Shown here: one piece after another, positions 51,438-59,847 of the stretch
Position numbering within the stretch: position 1 is the first letter of the stretch
How the letters are laid out: each line of letters opens with the position of its first letter
NCBI RefSeq assembly: GCF_021922985.1
Contig: NZ_CP040788.1
Span: 1,550,001-1,614,000 of the forward strand
DNA: 64,000 bases
Direction: 5' to 3'
Origin: Clavibacter michiganensis subsp. tessellarius
GTDB lineage: Bacteria > Actinomycetota > Actinomycetes > Actinomycetales > Microbacteriaceae
Made by a program: the position numbers and the translations under genes
The notes under the pieces: model-generated
Seen by the model: the letters and a program-made list of their open reading frames with translations, nothing else
The model's database searches: none
What the model was told of the DNA's origin: nothing

Positions 51438-52829
51438 TTGCTCGACTCGCTCACGCTCCGCGTCGCCTTCGGCGTCACCTCCCTGGTGCTGCTGCTGCTC
51501 TTCGCGCTCGTCACCTACCGCGGCACGCGCTCGTCCTTCAGCTTCTGGTGGTGCGCGGCGCTGGCGCTGTTCATGACGGGATCGCTCGCCTACCTCCTCG
51601 ACGGCACCGCGAACCAGGTCTGGGGCAACCCGCTCGGGAACGCGCTCATCGTGGCGGGCGCCGCGTCCGTGTGGATGGGCAGCCGCTCCCTCCGCGACCG
51701 GCCGACGCCGTGGTGGCTCGTCGTGGGTCCGGCCGCGCTGATCACCGCGGTGTCGAGCGCCGACTCGCCCGCGACGAACGACTGGTCGGGCGGACCCCTC
51801 TTCCTCACGCTGATGACGACGCTGATCGGGCTGTCCTGCCGCGAGTTCGTGCTGCTCGACGCGCGGCGCTCGCGCACCCGGTGGCCGCTGCTGCTCGCGT
51901 CCGGCGCGCTCGCGCTGTACTACGGCGGCCGCCTCGTCGCCTTCCTCGCATCCGGACCCCGGAGCGACCTCTTCACGGGCTGGTTCGGCACGCCGTCGAC
52001 TGCCCTGATCACGCTCGTGCTCCTCGTGGTGGTGTCGTTCAGCATGGCGTCGTTGAGCGGCGAGCAGGCCGCGAAGGCGCACGCGGCGCGCGCCGCCCGA
52101 TCCCGGCAGGAGCTCGACGAGGGCGGCGGCGTGCAGCGCCGGCTCCTCCCCCGGTCGGTGCCGGACCTCCCGGGCTACGAGGTCGCGGGCGCGTGCGTGC
52201 CGAGCGGCGCCGTGAGCGGCGACTTCTTCGACTGGCAGCGGACGCCCGACGGCCTCGTCGTCACCCTGGCCGACGTGATGGGCAAGGGCGTGGGCGCCGC
52301 GGTGATCGCCGCGACCGTGCGGGCCTCGCTCCGGATCGCGCTGCCGAACGAGGATCCGGGACGCACGATGTCCGTCGTCGACCGGGCCGTCGAGCCCGAC
52401 CTCGAGGCGAACGACGCCTTCGTCACGCTGCTGCACCTGCGGCTCGACGCCGCGACGGGCGACGTCACGGCCGTCGACGCCGGGCACGGCCTCGGGGTGG
52501 TCTGCCGCGCGGACGGCACCCGGGAGCCGATCCCCTCGCGCAACCTGCCGCTCGGGGCGCTGGGCACGCAGGAGTGGGCGACGAGCGCGGTGCGCCTCGA
52601 TCCCGGCGACCTGCTGCTCGTCTGCAGCGACGGCGTCCTCGACCTCTTCGACGGCTCGGTCGAGTCGCTCGACCTCGCCGTCGACGCCGCGTCGTCCGCC
52701 GGGGGCTCCGCGGAGGACGCGGTCGCGGGCATCACGGGGCTCGCGGAAGGGCGGTCGCTGCCGGACGACGTGACGGTGGTGGCGGTCCGGCGCGTCGGCA
52801 CCGAGGCACGGGAGGCCGCGCTCCGCTGA
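51438..52829 (+). CDS. Membrane PP2C/SpoIIE-type protein phosphatase
   Basis: 463 residues. The N-terminal 200 residues hold six or seven membrane helices with no recognised sensor fold. A coiled linker leads to the SpoIIE/RsbU phosphatase domain (about 230-455) with metal-binding SGDFFDW (about 257), ADVMGKGVGAA (about 278) and SDGVLDLFDG (about 397). Such enzymes dephosphorylate anti-anti-sigma factors, but no partner-switch genes lie alongside. The start is a TTG; the helix right after it fits a genuine N-terminus. Confidence 0.88.
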   Translation: MLDSLTLRVAFGVTSLVLLLLFALVTYRGTRSSFSFWWCAALALFMTGSLAYLLDGTANQVWGNPLGNALIVAGAASVWMGSRSLRDRPTPWWLVVGPAALITAVSSADSPATNDWSGGPLFLTLMTTLIGLSCREFVLLDARRSRTRWPLLLASGALALYYGGRLVAFLASGPRSDLFTGWFGTPSTALITLVLLVVVSFSMASLSGEQAAKAHAARAARSRQELDEGGGVQRRLLPRSVPDLPGYEVAGACVPSGAVSGDFFDWQRTPDGLVVTLADVMGKGVGAAVIAATVRASLRIALPNEDPGRTMSVVDRAVEPDLEANDAFVTLLHLRLDAATGDVTAVDAGHGLGVVCRADGTREPIPSRNLPLGALGTQEWATSAVRLDPGDLLLVCSDGVLDLFDGSVESLDLAVDAASSAGGSAEDAVAGITGLAEGRSLPDDVTVVAVRRVGTEAREAALR

Positions 52830-52911
52830 CGCGGGCGCCGGCCCGTCCGGTGGGCCAGGGTGGAGGGACCGCGGGCGCGCGAGGACGCCCGCCCGAGCAC
52901 CAGGAGGATCC

Positions 52912-53307
52912 GTGGCACCGGACGACGACATGCCGAGCACCATCCGCCGCTCCCCCGAGCACGCGCAGGCGACCTGGTCGGCGGCGCACGCCGCGGCCGA
53001 GGAGCGGTACGGATCCGGCGAGCGCGCCGAGCGCACCGCCTACGCCGCGCTCAAGCACGGCTTCGAGAAGGTCGGCGACCATTGGGAGCCGAAGGACGAA
53101 GCGGGCCCGTCGGACGACGGCGCCGAGCGGCGCGGCGCGGGCACGGCCGGCGGCGTCGACGCGAACGCCTCGAAGGCGCATCTGATGGAGGTCGCGCGTC
53201 GCCTCGACGTGGGCGGCCGCAGCCGCATGACGAAGGACGAGCTGGTCGAGGGGATCCGGAAGGCGAACGACCGGGAGACCCGGAGGGCGCGCGAGCGCGA
53301 CAGCTGA
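52912..53307 (+). CDS. ChaB-domain protein with a Rho-N/SAP-like C-terminus
   Basis: 131 residues. Residues 7-60 match ChaB (SPEHAQATWSAAHAAAEERYG, AYAALKHGFEKVGDHW). A Gly/Asp/Ala linker follows, then a 35-residue helix-extended-helix piece (SKAHLMEVARRLDVGGRSR) like Rho-N or SAP nucleic-acid-binding motifs. GTG with AGGAGGA 5-6 nt upstream. Function of ChaB-like proteins in actinobacteria is unknown; a nucleic-acid role is only suggested by the second domain. Confidence 0.8.
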   Translation: MAPDDDMPSTIRRSPEHAQATWSAAHAAAEERYGSGERAERTAYAALKHGFEKVGDHWEPKDEAGPSDDGAERRGAGTAGGVDANASKAHLMEVARRLDVGGRSRMTKDELVEGIRKANDRETRRARERDS

Positions 53308-53316
53308 GGTGGGCGC

Positions 53317-53871
53317 CTAGGGCAGGTCGATCCGGAACAGCTCGCACTCCGTGCCGTAGTAGGCGCGCGTGCGGCCGAGGTCGCGCATGCCGATGCGGCG
53401 GGCCACCGCCTGCGAGGCCGCGTTCGCCGGGTCCGTCACCGCGAGGACGCGCGCGAGGCCGCCGTCGGCCGCGTGGGCGAGCACCCGGCGGGCCGCCTCG
53501 GTCGCGATGCCGCGGCCCCAGGCGTCCGGGTGCAGGTGCCAGCCGATCTCGGTCTCGCCCTCCTCGGGGACGTCGCGCGGGGCGGGGTCGTCGGCGGCGA
53601 CCGGATCGGGGGACGCCGGCAGGTCCTTGAGCAGCAGCGTGCCGAGGAGGGCGCCGCCGTCGCGGTCGGCGATCGCCCAGATGCCGCGCACGGGGTGGTC
53701 GAGCGCGGCGTAGCGGGCGGCGCGCGCGGCGGCCTGCGCGGGATCCGTCTGCACCTGGCCCGAGCCGAGCCAGCGCTGCACGTCGGGGCGCGAGTGCAGG
53801 TCGAGCAGGAAGGACGCGTCGGCCTCCGTGTAGGCGCGCAGGAGCAGGCGGTCGGTGGCGAGGTCGGGCAT
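53317..53871 (-). CDS. GNAT acetyltransferase (RimJ/RimL type)
   Basis: 184 residues. The start LATDRLLLRAYTEADA and the acetyl-CoA loop IGWHLHPDAWGRGIATEAAR (about 110-130) with VTDPANAASQAVARRIGM are typical of the RimJ/RimL branch. Target amine unknown. The ATG at 53871 is supported by a TACCCT box 6 nt upstream. Divergent from the zinc-finger nuclease-like gene, with only 96 bp between. Confidence 0.88.
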   Translation of the reverse strand: MPDLATDRLLLRAYTEADASFLLDLHSRPDVQRWLGSGQVQTDPAQAAARAARYAALDHPVRGIWAIADRDGGALLGTLLLKDLPASPDPVAADDPAPRDVPEEGETEIGWHLHPDAWGRGIATEAARRVLAHAADGGLARVLAVTDPANAASQAVARRIGMRDLGRTRAYYGTECELFRIDLP

Positions 53872-53877
53872 CGGACC

Positions 53878-53883
53878 AGGGTA
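53878..53883 (-). promoter_or_regulatory. -10 box for a leaderless GNAT transcript
   Basis: Minus-strand TACCCT, 6 nt, ATG at 53871. Confidence 0.5.
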
Positions 53884-53955
53884 GGGGCGGGACGCGGGCC
53901 GGCGCGCGCGGCGCCGGGCATCCGGCCGCCGAGGGCCGAGGTCGGTGGCTCCCCC

Positions 53956-53961
53956 TACCGT
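53956..53961 (+). promoter_or_regulatory. -10 box for a leaderless zinc-finger/DUF559 transcript
   Basis: TACCGT, 6 nt, ATG at 53968. Confidence 0.5.
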
Positions 53962-53967
53962 GACCGC

Positions 53968-55146
53968 ATGCCCGAACCGGTGGATGCGTGGTGGGCGCGG
54001 CGCCGCTGGTCGCGCGGCCTCGACGTGCCGTACCCGGTGGGCACCTACCGGGAGGCGTGGGCGTCGTTCCCCGTGCTCATCCGGCAGTACCACCCCGAGT
54101 TCAACCGCGGCATCACGCTCACCCAGGTGCCGCCCGCGGCCGACGTCCTCCTCACCTGGCAGTGCGACGTCGGCCACGTCTTCGTCGCGACCCCCGAGGA
54201 GCAGCGGATGCGGCCGGGCCGCGAGCGCCGCCGCTCGTCCTGGTGCCCGGACTGCGCGGAGGCCGCCGCCCCGCGCACGCCCGTGCTGCCGATGGCCGAC
54301 CGGGTGCGCTGGCCGGGGGCGTCGCCGCTCGTCGCGGGGCCCGTGGCGGGCGGATCCGCCGCGCCGACCGGCAGCGCGTCCGCGGGGTCGCGCCCCTCGC
54401 CCGCCGACTCCCCGCGGGTCCGGCGCGGATCGCGCGACGGCATGCCGTCCGCGCGCGGCACCGGACGCGACCGGCGGGGGAAGGACGGCACGCCGGGCGG
54501 CGCCGCGCGAGCCGGGGCGTCAGCTACCGCGCCGGCCGCCGCGCCCGCCCGCACAGCGTCAGCCGCTGCCGCTGCCGCTGCCGCACCCGGCCCCGCGGTC
54601 CGCCGGTCGGCTCCCGGATCCGCCGCGACCCCCGCCCGCGCGCGCCGCTCCCCCGGCGTCTGCGCGAAGACGCCCGACCTCCCCGTCGGCGAGCCGTTCG
54701 CGAGCGCGTGCGCGCCGCCGCCCGCGTCCGCCGTGGAGGAGCGCCTCCGCCAGGACCTCGCCGCGCGCCTGGAGCACACGCCGGGCCTCAACGCCGTGCG
54801 CCTCGCGCGGCCGTTCTTCGAGCACCTCGAGGCGTGGCCCGACATCCTGCTGCCGGAGCTGCGGGTCGCGATCGAGTACGACTCCACGGGTCGCCACGGC
54901 CTCGAGCACGTCGGCCGCCGCGAGGAGGCCGACCGGCGCAAGGACCGCGCGCTCCGGGCAGCCGGCTGGGAGGTGATCCGCATCCGCACGGGCAAGCTGC
55001 CACCCCTCGGCCCCTACGACCTGTGCGTCTCGGGCCTCACGCGCGGCACGGTGGACGCGCTCCTCGACCGCCTGCGCGAGATCCGCGGGCCGCTGTTCGT
55101 GGACGCCTACCTGCGCGAGGCGCCGCCGTCCGCCGCCGCCGGCTGA
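53968..55146 (+). CDS. Treble-clef zinc-finger protein with a DUF559/Vsr-like nuclease domain
   Basis: 392 residues. Residues 25-100 form a zinc ribbon with Cys66, His70, Cys93 and Cys96 (WQCDVGHVF and WCPDC). A low-complexity Ala/Pro/Arg/Ser linker spans about 110-240. Residues 255-375 resemble PD-(D/E)XK endonucleases of the DUF559/very-short-patch type: Asp292 in PDILLPELR, Glu303 in VAIEYD, and EADRRKDRALRAAGWEVIRI. It may nick or bind DNA; no methylase or other restriction partner is next to it. It converges with another zinc/nuclease-like gene. Confidence 0.75.
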   Translation: MPEPVDAWWARRRWSRGLDVPYPVGTYREAWASFPVLIRQYHPEFNRGITLTQVPPAADVLLTWQCDVGHVFVATPEEQRMRPGRERRRSSWCPDCAEAAAPRTPVLPMADRVRWPGASPLVAGPVAGGSAAPTGSASAGSRPSPADSPRVRRGSRDGMPSARGTGRDRRGKDGTPGGAARAGASATAPAAAPARTASAAAAAAAAPGPAVRRSAPGSAATPARARRSPGVCAKTPDLPVGEPFASACAPPPASAVEERLRQDLAARLEHTPGLNAVRLARPFFEHLEAWPDILLPELRVAIEYDSTGRHGLEHVGRREEADRRKDRALRAAGWEVIRIRTGKLPPLGPYDLCVSGLTRGTVDALLDRLREIRGPLFVDAYLREAPPSAAAG

Positions 55147-55206
55147 TCCGCGCGCGCCCGGCCGTCGGCTCCCGCCCCCGGCTCCCGCCCGCCGACTCCG
55201 CGCACG

Positions 55207-55827
55207 TCAGCTGATCCGCAGCGCCAGCGCCTCGCTGCGCCAACGCGCGAGCAGCTCCCACGGATCCGGCTGCCCGGCCGCGAGCGCCGCCACGTGCGCG
55301 CGCAGCTCGGCGTCGAGCGCGAACCACTCGGTGCGGGCGTACCGCTGCCGCGCGAACCGCTCGTGTCGCGCCCGCTCCACCGCCCGGCCGCCGCGCTCGA
55401 AGGCCAGCAGCTCGTCGTGCCGGAGCGCGCCGAGCCGCTGCCTCGGGTTCGCGCTCGTGCCGATCTTCATCCGGTCGCCGAAGCGGATGTAGTACACGAC
55501 GTCCACGCGAGGCGGCGCCAGCTCCCCGTCCGGGTGCTCGCCGTGCCGCCACTCGCACACCGCGCACAGCCACGCGGAGGGGAAGCGGACGCCGAGGCGG
55601 GATCCGCACGCCGGGCACGGCGACGGCAGCGCGTCCTCCACGCCCCGCTCGCGCTCCGCCCACTCGGCCGCGGCGACGAGGTGCGCCGCGCACAGCGGGA
55701 CGGGGGCGCCGGACTCGGCCGGATCCCCGCAGTCGTCCGCCCGGCAGGCGACCGCGACGGCCCGGGATCCGATCTCGGCACCGCCGCGGGCGACCGCGCG
55801 CCGCCCCGGGGATCGTCTCGACGTCAT
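55207..55827 (-). CDS. GIY-YIG-type (T5orf172/MUG113-like) protein with zinc-binding cysteines
   Basis: 206 residues. Two metal-binding groups precede the domain: Cys28/Cys33/Cys46/His49 and Cys71/Cys74/Cys88/Cys91. Residues 108-170 resemble the GIY-YIG fold: VVYYIRFGDRMKIGTSANPR with the Arg of the first helix, then ERARHERFARQRY and Glu in TEWFAL. This is the pattern of phage T5orf172-like nucleases. Target unknown. The ATG at 55827 has a TAGCGT box 6 nt upstream. Confidence 0.72.
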   Translation of the reverse strand: MTSRRSPGRRAVARGGAEIGSRAVAVACRADDCGDPAESGAPVPLCAAHLVAAAEWAERERGVEDALPSPCPACGSRLGVRFPSAWLCAVCEWRHGEHPDGELAPPRVDVVYYIRFGDRMKIGTSANPRQRLGALRHDELLAFERGGRAVERARHERFARQRYARTEWFALDAELRAHVAALAAGQPDPWELLARWRSEALALRIS

Positions 55828-55833
55828 GCCCCG

Positions 55834-55839
55834 ACGCTA
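55834..55839 (-). promoter_or_regulatory. -10 box for a leaderless GIY-YIG-protein transcript
   Basis: Minus-strand TAGCGT, 6 nt, ATG at 55827. Confidence 0.5.
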
Positions 55840-55898
55840 GGCGCGGGGTCCGACACCGGCGGCGCGCGGAGGGGCATCGGCCCGCCGCGGCCCCACCC

Positions 55899-56303
55899 TC
55901 ACCGCCGCGCCCGCACCACCACCGGCGCCGCGTCGTCGAAGCCGCGGCGGAGCTCCACGGAGGTCCAGGCGACGGGCGCGTCCTGGAAGATCGGCTCGAG
56001 GACCTCCCACATGAGGCGGCTGTCGGATCCCGCGTAGTGCACGTCGTAGGAGTCGTCGCCGAACGCGTTGCCGTCGATCGCGCCCGCCTCGAGCAGCTGC
56101 AGCGCGTCGTCGCCCGCGGCCTCGGTCGCCGCCAGCGACGCGAACGCCTCGTACGCGGAGCCGTCCGCCCCCGCGGCGAAGCGCAGGACGACCCAGTCGT
56201 CGGGCTCGGGCAGGCGGGTCCAGGGACGCGCGGCGGCGACGATCGCGGCCGTCAGCCCCGTGATGATCCCTGTGAGGATCAGCGCGCGGATCCTCGGCGT
56301 CAT
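55899..56303 (-). CDS. Small membrane-anchored protein of unknown function
   Basis: 134 residues. One helix at about 6-25 (RALILTGIITGLTAAIVAAA) then an acidic soluble part rich in Ala, Asp and Glu (DDWVVLRFAAGADGSAYEAF, SRLMWEVLEPIFQDAP). I recognise no family. Divergent from the MarR-like gene, with the iterated GTACG sites between them. Confidence 0.65.
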   Translation of the reverse strand: MTPRIRALILTGIITGLTAAIVAAARPWTRLPEPDDWVVLRFAAGADGSAYEAFASLAATEAAGDDALQLLEAGAIDGNAFGDDSYDVHYAGSDSRLMWEVLEPIFQDAPVAWTSVELRRGFDDAAPVVVRARR

Positions 56304-56451
56304 GCCCGCACCCGGTCGTGCCCGGCAGCGGCATCCGGAGCAGCGCGCATGGGACCTCCTCGACCGTCCGGGCCCCGTGGCGGGCGTGGGCAGCCTTCTC
56401 ATCGTCCCAGAAAGACACGCCGCCGGTGCATGTCGGCGTGATCGCGACGGG

Positions 56452-56483
56452 GTACGTTCCCGGAGCGTACGTTCCGGAGTACG
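56452..56483 (+). promoter_or_regulatory. Iterated GTACG/CGTAC operator-like sites
   Basis: Half-sites GTACG (56452-56456), CGTAC (56466-56470) and GTACG (56479-56483) alternate in orientation about 13-14 bp apart. They are embedded in a direct repeat GTACGTTCC(C)GGAG. The cluster ends 51 nt before the MarR-like start and could serve autoregulation and the divergent gene. Confidence 0.5.
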
Positions 56484-56534
56484 AGCAGTCGTCCCATCCC
56501 GGGTCCCCGTGACACGCTCCACCAGAGGAGCAGC

Positions 56535-56957
56535 ATGACGGACGACCACACGCACCGACGCCTCATCGTCTCGATGTCCGCGGTCTTCGACCGCATGGAC
56601 GCCGCGACCCTCGACGCGTGGTCGGGGCTGACGGGCCTGCAGATCCAGCTGGTGCGGGTGGTCGCGACGGACACGCGCCTCGACCGCACCTCGCTCGCGT
56701 ACTGGACCCGCACGTCGCGCGCGGCGCTCGTCCCGAGCCTGAGCGGCCTGCTGCAGCGGAGGATCCTCGCGGAGGAGTCGGACGACGACGGCTCCCGCCT
56801 GCTGGTCGCGCCCGCCGGCCGCCGCCTGCTCGAGGACGTGCTCGACGCGCGCGTGGCGTGGATCCGCGATGCGGCCAGCGCCGCCCGGCCGCCCATCGAC
56901 GAGGACGACGTGCGCCGAGCGATCGAGTTCATGGAACGGCTCAGCGTCCCGGGCTGA
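56535..56957 (+). CDS. MarR-like winged-helix regulator
   Basis: 140 residues. The helical start, LTGLQIQLVRVVATDTRLD and the recognition/wing part (LAYWTRTSRAALVPSLSGLLQR, then DDDGSRLLVAPAGRRLLEDVL) fit the MarR fold, although sequence similarity to named members is low. AGAGGAG precedes the ATG. No effector can be inferred. Confidence 0.8.
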   Translation: MTDDHTHRRLIVSMSAVFDRMDAATLDAWSGLTGLQIQLVRVVATDTRLDRTSLAYWTRTSRAALVPSLSGLLQRRILAEESDDDGSRLLVAPAGRRLLEDVLDARVAWIRDAASAARPPIDEDDVRRAIEFMERLSVPG

Positions 56958-57065
56958 GGCCGCGTGGCCGTCGCCGCCGCACTGACTGACACCTCTTCGT
57001 CCGCGCGCGCGATACCCGGATCCGAGCGCGGACGCACGCCCCTTCACCGCGGGACACCCCGCCCC

Positions 57066-57071
57066 TAGGGT
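57066..57071 (+). promoter_or_regulatory. -10 box for a leaderless APC-permease transcript
   Basis: TAGGGT, 6 nt, ATG at 57078. Confidence 0.5.
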
Positions 57072-57077
57072 GGGGAA

Positions 57078-58544
57078 ATGGCGAATCCCATCGAGGCCGA
57101 GGCACCCCCGCGCAGCGAGCTGAAGCGCTCCATCACGGTCAAGCAGCTGTACTTCTACGTGGTCGGCGACGTGCTCGGCTCCGGCATCTACGTGCTCGTG
57201 GGCCTCGTGGCCGCGGCCGTGGGCGGCGCGTTCTGGATGGCGTTCCTCGTGGGCGTGTCCATCGCGACCATCACGGGCCTCGCCTACGCGGAGCTCGTCA
57301 CGAAGTACCCGCAGGCCGCGGGCGCCTCGCTCTACATCAACAAGGCGTTCCGCAGCCCGGTGCTCACCTTCTTCATCACCATCTGCATGCTGAGCGCCAA
57401 CATGGCCGCGGTCGGCTCCCTCGCCGCCGGCTTCGTCCGCTACCTCAGCGACCTCATCGGCCTGCCCGAGTCGGCGATCTGGGCGACCACCGGCATCGCC
57501 GTGGCGTTCGTGGCGGTCATCACGCTCATCAACCTCATCGGGATCACCGAGTCCGTCATCGCGAACGTGGTGATGACGTTCGTGGAGATCACCGGCCTCA
57601 TCGTCGTCGTCGCCATCGGGGTCATCGCGCTCGTCGAGGGCGTCGGCGACCCGGGCGTGCTGCTCCAGTTCCAGGTCGAGGGCGGCGCCGGATCCGCGGT
57701 GCTGGCCGTGCTCGCCGGCGTCTCGCTCGCCTTCTTCGCCATGACCGGCTTCGAGAACGCGGCCAACGTCGCCGAGGAGACGGTGGACCCGTCGCGCGCG
57801 TTCCCCCGCGCCCTCATCGGCGGCATGATGACCGCCGGCGTCGTCTACGTGCTCGTCTCCATGGCCGCGGCCCTCGCCGTGCCCATCGGCGACCTCGCCG
57901 GCAACACGCTCCTCGAGGTGATCCGCGCCGACCTCTTCTTCATCCCCGCCGCGGTGATGCTCGTGATCTTCGCCGTGATCGCGATGGTCGCCATCAGCAA
58001 CACGGCGCTCGTGACCGTGGTGGCCCAGTCGCGGATCCTGTTCGGCATGGCCCGCGAGAACGTCGTGCCCGCGGTCTTCGCCAAGGTGCACCCCGCCCGC
58101 CGCAGCCCCTACGTGGCCCTGATCTTCGGCGGCGCCGTGGTGGCGTCGCTGCTCATCATCGGCGCGGCGATCCGCTCCAGCCAGGCCGGCATCCCCGAGG
58201 ACGAGCGGCTCGACATCGTCGACCGCCTCGCGACCATCACCGTGGTGTTCCTCCTCTTCATCTACGCGCTCGTGATCGTGGCGTGCCTGAAGCTCCGCGG
58301 CCACGACGAGACGGCGGACACGTACCGCGCGAACACCCCGCTGCTCATCGTCGGGATCCTCGGGAACGTCGCCGTCCTCATCTACACGCTCGTCGACGAC
58401 CCGGCGGCCCTGTTCTGGGTCGGCGGGCTGCTCGCGCTCGGCCTCGTGCTGTACCTCGCGCAGCGCACCTTCGGGAAGACCCCGCCGGACCTCGAGGCGG
58501 CCGCCGACGTCGCCGCGGCCGGCCCGACCGACCGGGAGGTCTGA
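57078..58544 (+). CDS. APC-family amino-acid/polyamine permease
   Basis: 488 residues, about 12 membrane helices. The first helix carries the APC substrate motif GSGIYVLVG near 38-46, and helix 6 has FFAMTGFENAANVAEET. Substrate cannot be inferred; the Glu/Asn-rich helix-6 motif is of the cationic or broad amino-acid type. A universal stress protein gene follows after 3 nt, a known pairing. Confidence 0.9.
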   Translation: MANPIEAEAPPRSELKRSITVKQLYFYVVGDVLGSGIYVLVGLVAAAVGGAFWMAFLVGVSIATITGLAYAELVTKYPQAAGASLYINKAFRSPVLTFFITICMLSANMAAVGSLAAGFVRYLSDLIGLPESAIWATTGIAVAFVAVITLINLIGITESVIANVVMTFVEITGLIVVVAIGVIALVEGVGDPGVLLQFQVEGGAGSAVLAVLAGVSLAFFAMTGFENAANVAEETVDPSRAFPRALIGGMMTAGVVYVLVSMAAALAVPIGDLAGNTLLEVIRADLFFIPAAVMLVIFAVIAMVAISNTALVTVVAQSRILFGMARENVVPAVFAKVHPARRSPYVALIFGGAVVASLLIIGAAIRSSQAGIPEDERLDIVDRLATITVVFLLFIYALVIVACLKLRGHDETADTYRANTPLLIVGILGNVAVLIYTLVDDPAALFWVGGLLALGLVLYLAQRTFGKTPPDLEAAADVAAAGPTDREV

Positions 58545-58547
58545 GCC

Positions 58548-59009
58548 GTGCACGTCATCGTCGCCACCGACGGATCCCGCGCCTCCCTCGAGGCCGCCCG
58601 CCAGTTCCAGGTGATCGCGGACTCCCGCGAGATCACCGAGGTCACCGTGCTCGCCGTCGTGAGCCCCTACGCGGCCGCGCCCTTCGCCAACGAGCTCGGC
58701 CCGCGGCGGGCGACCGGCCAGACCGAGCTCAGCTACCGCCGCGACGCCGAGGCCGCCGTCGACGCGGTCGCGTCGGTCTTCGACGGCTGGGGGCCCACGA
58801 TCCACCGCGACGTCCGCAGCGGATCCCCCGCCACTGAGATCATCCGCGCCGCCGAGGAGCTCTCCGCGGGCCTGATCTCCATGGCCGCGGGCAGCCGCGG
58901 CCTCACCGCGACGATCCTTCTCGGCAGCACGGCGTCGCGCGTCCAGCACTCGGCGCCCTGCCCGGTGCTGATCTGCCGGCCGACGGTGCGCGGGCCGATC
59001 GCGGACTGA
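58548..59009 (+). CDS. Universal stress protein (UspA family)
   Basis: 153 residues. Begins HVIVATDGSRASLEAARQ with the nucleotide-binding Asp. The C-terminal loop AAGSRGLTATILLGSTASRV is close to the G-2x-G-9x-G-S/T ATP motif, with Ser-Arg in place of part of it, so ATP binding is probable but not certain. Starts with GTG 3 nt after the permease stop and may tune that transporter. Confidence 0.9.
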   Translation: MHVIVATDGSRASLEAARQFQVIADSREITEVTVLAVVSPYAAAPFANELGPRRATGQTELSYRRDAEAAVDAVASVFDGWGPTIHRDVRSGSPATEIIRAAEELSAGLISMAAGSRGLTATILLGSTASRVQHSAPCPVLICRPTVRGPIAD

Positions 59010-59065
59010 GGCGACGGACCCGGGGCCCGTCGCGGACGAGACCGTCGGCCTGGACCCGTCGCGGG

Positions 59066-59662
59066 CTAGGCCGACGGCGTCGCTGCGGCGGTCGCGATCA
59101 GCGTCGTGAGCGTGCTCGGATCCACCGGCCCGAGGATCCGCGAGCTGACGCGGCCCTCCGGATCCAGCACGAGCGTCGACGGCGTCGTGTTGGGGGCGGT
59201 GCGGGCCGCGAAGGCGAGCTGCACCGCGTTGTCCTCCACGTCGAGCACGTTGGCGTAGGGGATGTCGTAGGCGTCCACGAACGCGCGGACGCTGTCGGCC
59301 GAGTCGCGGGTGTCGACGCCGAGGAACGTCGCCGTGTCCGTCGTGGCCGCGCTGACCTCGCGGAGGTCCTTCGCCTCGAGCCGGCACGGGCCGCAGGCGG
59401 CGTACCAGAAGTTGACGACGAGGACCTTCCCGCGGAACTGCTCCGCGTTCACGTCGGCGCCGGACGTGTCCCGCGCGTGGAAGGAGACCGGGTCGCCGCG
59501 CTCGCCCGCCGGGAACTCGGTGACGCGGGCGTCGCCGGTCCCCGCGCCGTCGCCCGAGCGGAAGTCGCTCGCGAGCTGGTCCGTCCCGGTGCACCCGCCG
59601 AGCGCCAGCGCGATCGAGACCGCGAGGGCGGCTGCGGCGGCGGGACGGCGGCGGCGGATCAC
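59066..59662 (-). CDS. TlpA/ResA-like thioredoxin lipoprotein
   Basis: 198 residues. Lipobox LALGGC with Cys24. The thioredoxin fold has the redox pair CGPC at 90-93 (VVNFWYAACGPCRLEAKDL) and the cis-Pro region NTTPSTLVLDPEG. It probably reduces disulfides outside the membrane, for example in cytochrome c or extracytoplasmic enzyme maturation. No ccs/res genes are adjacent. GTG start with a TAGCAT box 6 nt upstream. Confidence 0.9.
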   Translation of the reverse strand: MIRRRRPAAAAALAVSIALALGGCTGTDQLASDFRSGDGAGTGDARVTEFPAGERGDPVSFHARDTSGADVNAEQFRGKVLVVNFWYAACGPCRLEAKDLREVSAATTDTATFLGVDTRDSADSVRAFVDAYDIPYANVLDVEDNAVQLAFAARTAPNTTPSTLVLDPEGRVSSRILGPVDPSTLTTLIATAAATPSA

Positions 59663-59668
59663 CCCGTC

Positions 59669-59674
59669 ATGCTA
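59669..59674 (-). promoter_or_regulatory. -10 box for a leaderless tlpA-like transcript
   Basis: Minus-strand TAGCAT, 6 nt, GTG at 59662. Confidence 0.5.
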
Positions 59675-59847
59675 CGGCCCGCCGCCGGCCGCCCCGCCCG
59701 AACACCGGCGGATTGTAAAGCCCTTGTGAACACTTCCCGGCCGGGCCCCTCCCCTGCGTATCGTGCTCAGGACCTCCCGGCCCGACGCGTCGCCGGTGGA
59801 GCGGGAGGATCCCCCACCCGAGAACGCCGACACGCACGGAGGCTTTC

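Noticed and set aside
55837..56418. Minus-strand frame starting SFWDDEKAAHARHG upstream of the small membrane protein gene
   Set aside because: Beyond the first 40 residues it runs in the wrong frame through the gene at 55899-56303 and becomes Arg-rich. The start might belong to a very short leader peptide, but nothing supports it.
58545..59065. Repeated ccgtcgcgg words around the end of the universal stress protein gene as a repeat element
   Set aside because: Only three short imperfect words without regular spacing; expected by chance at this GC content.
59712..59764. Promoter for the amino-acid permease using TTGTGA and TATCGT
   Set aside because: The two hexamers are about 29 bp apart, far from the 16-19 bp needed, and no better pair was seen.
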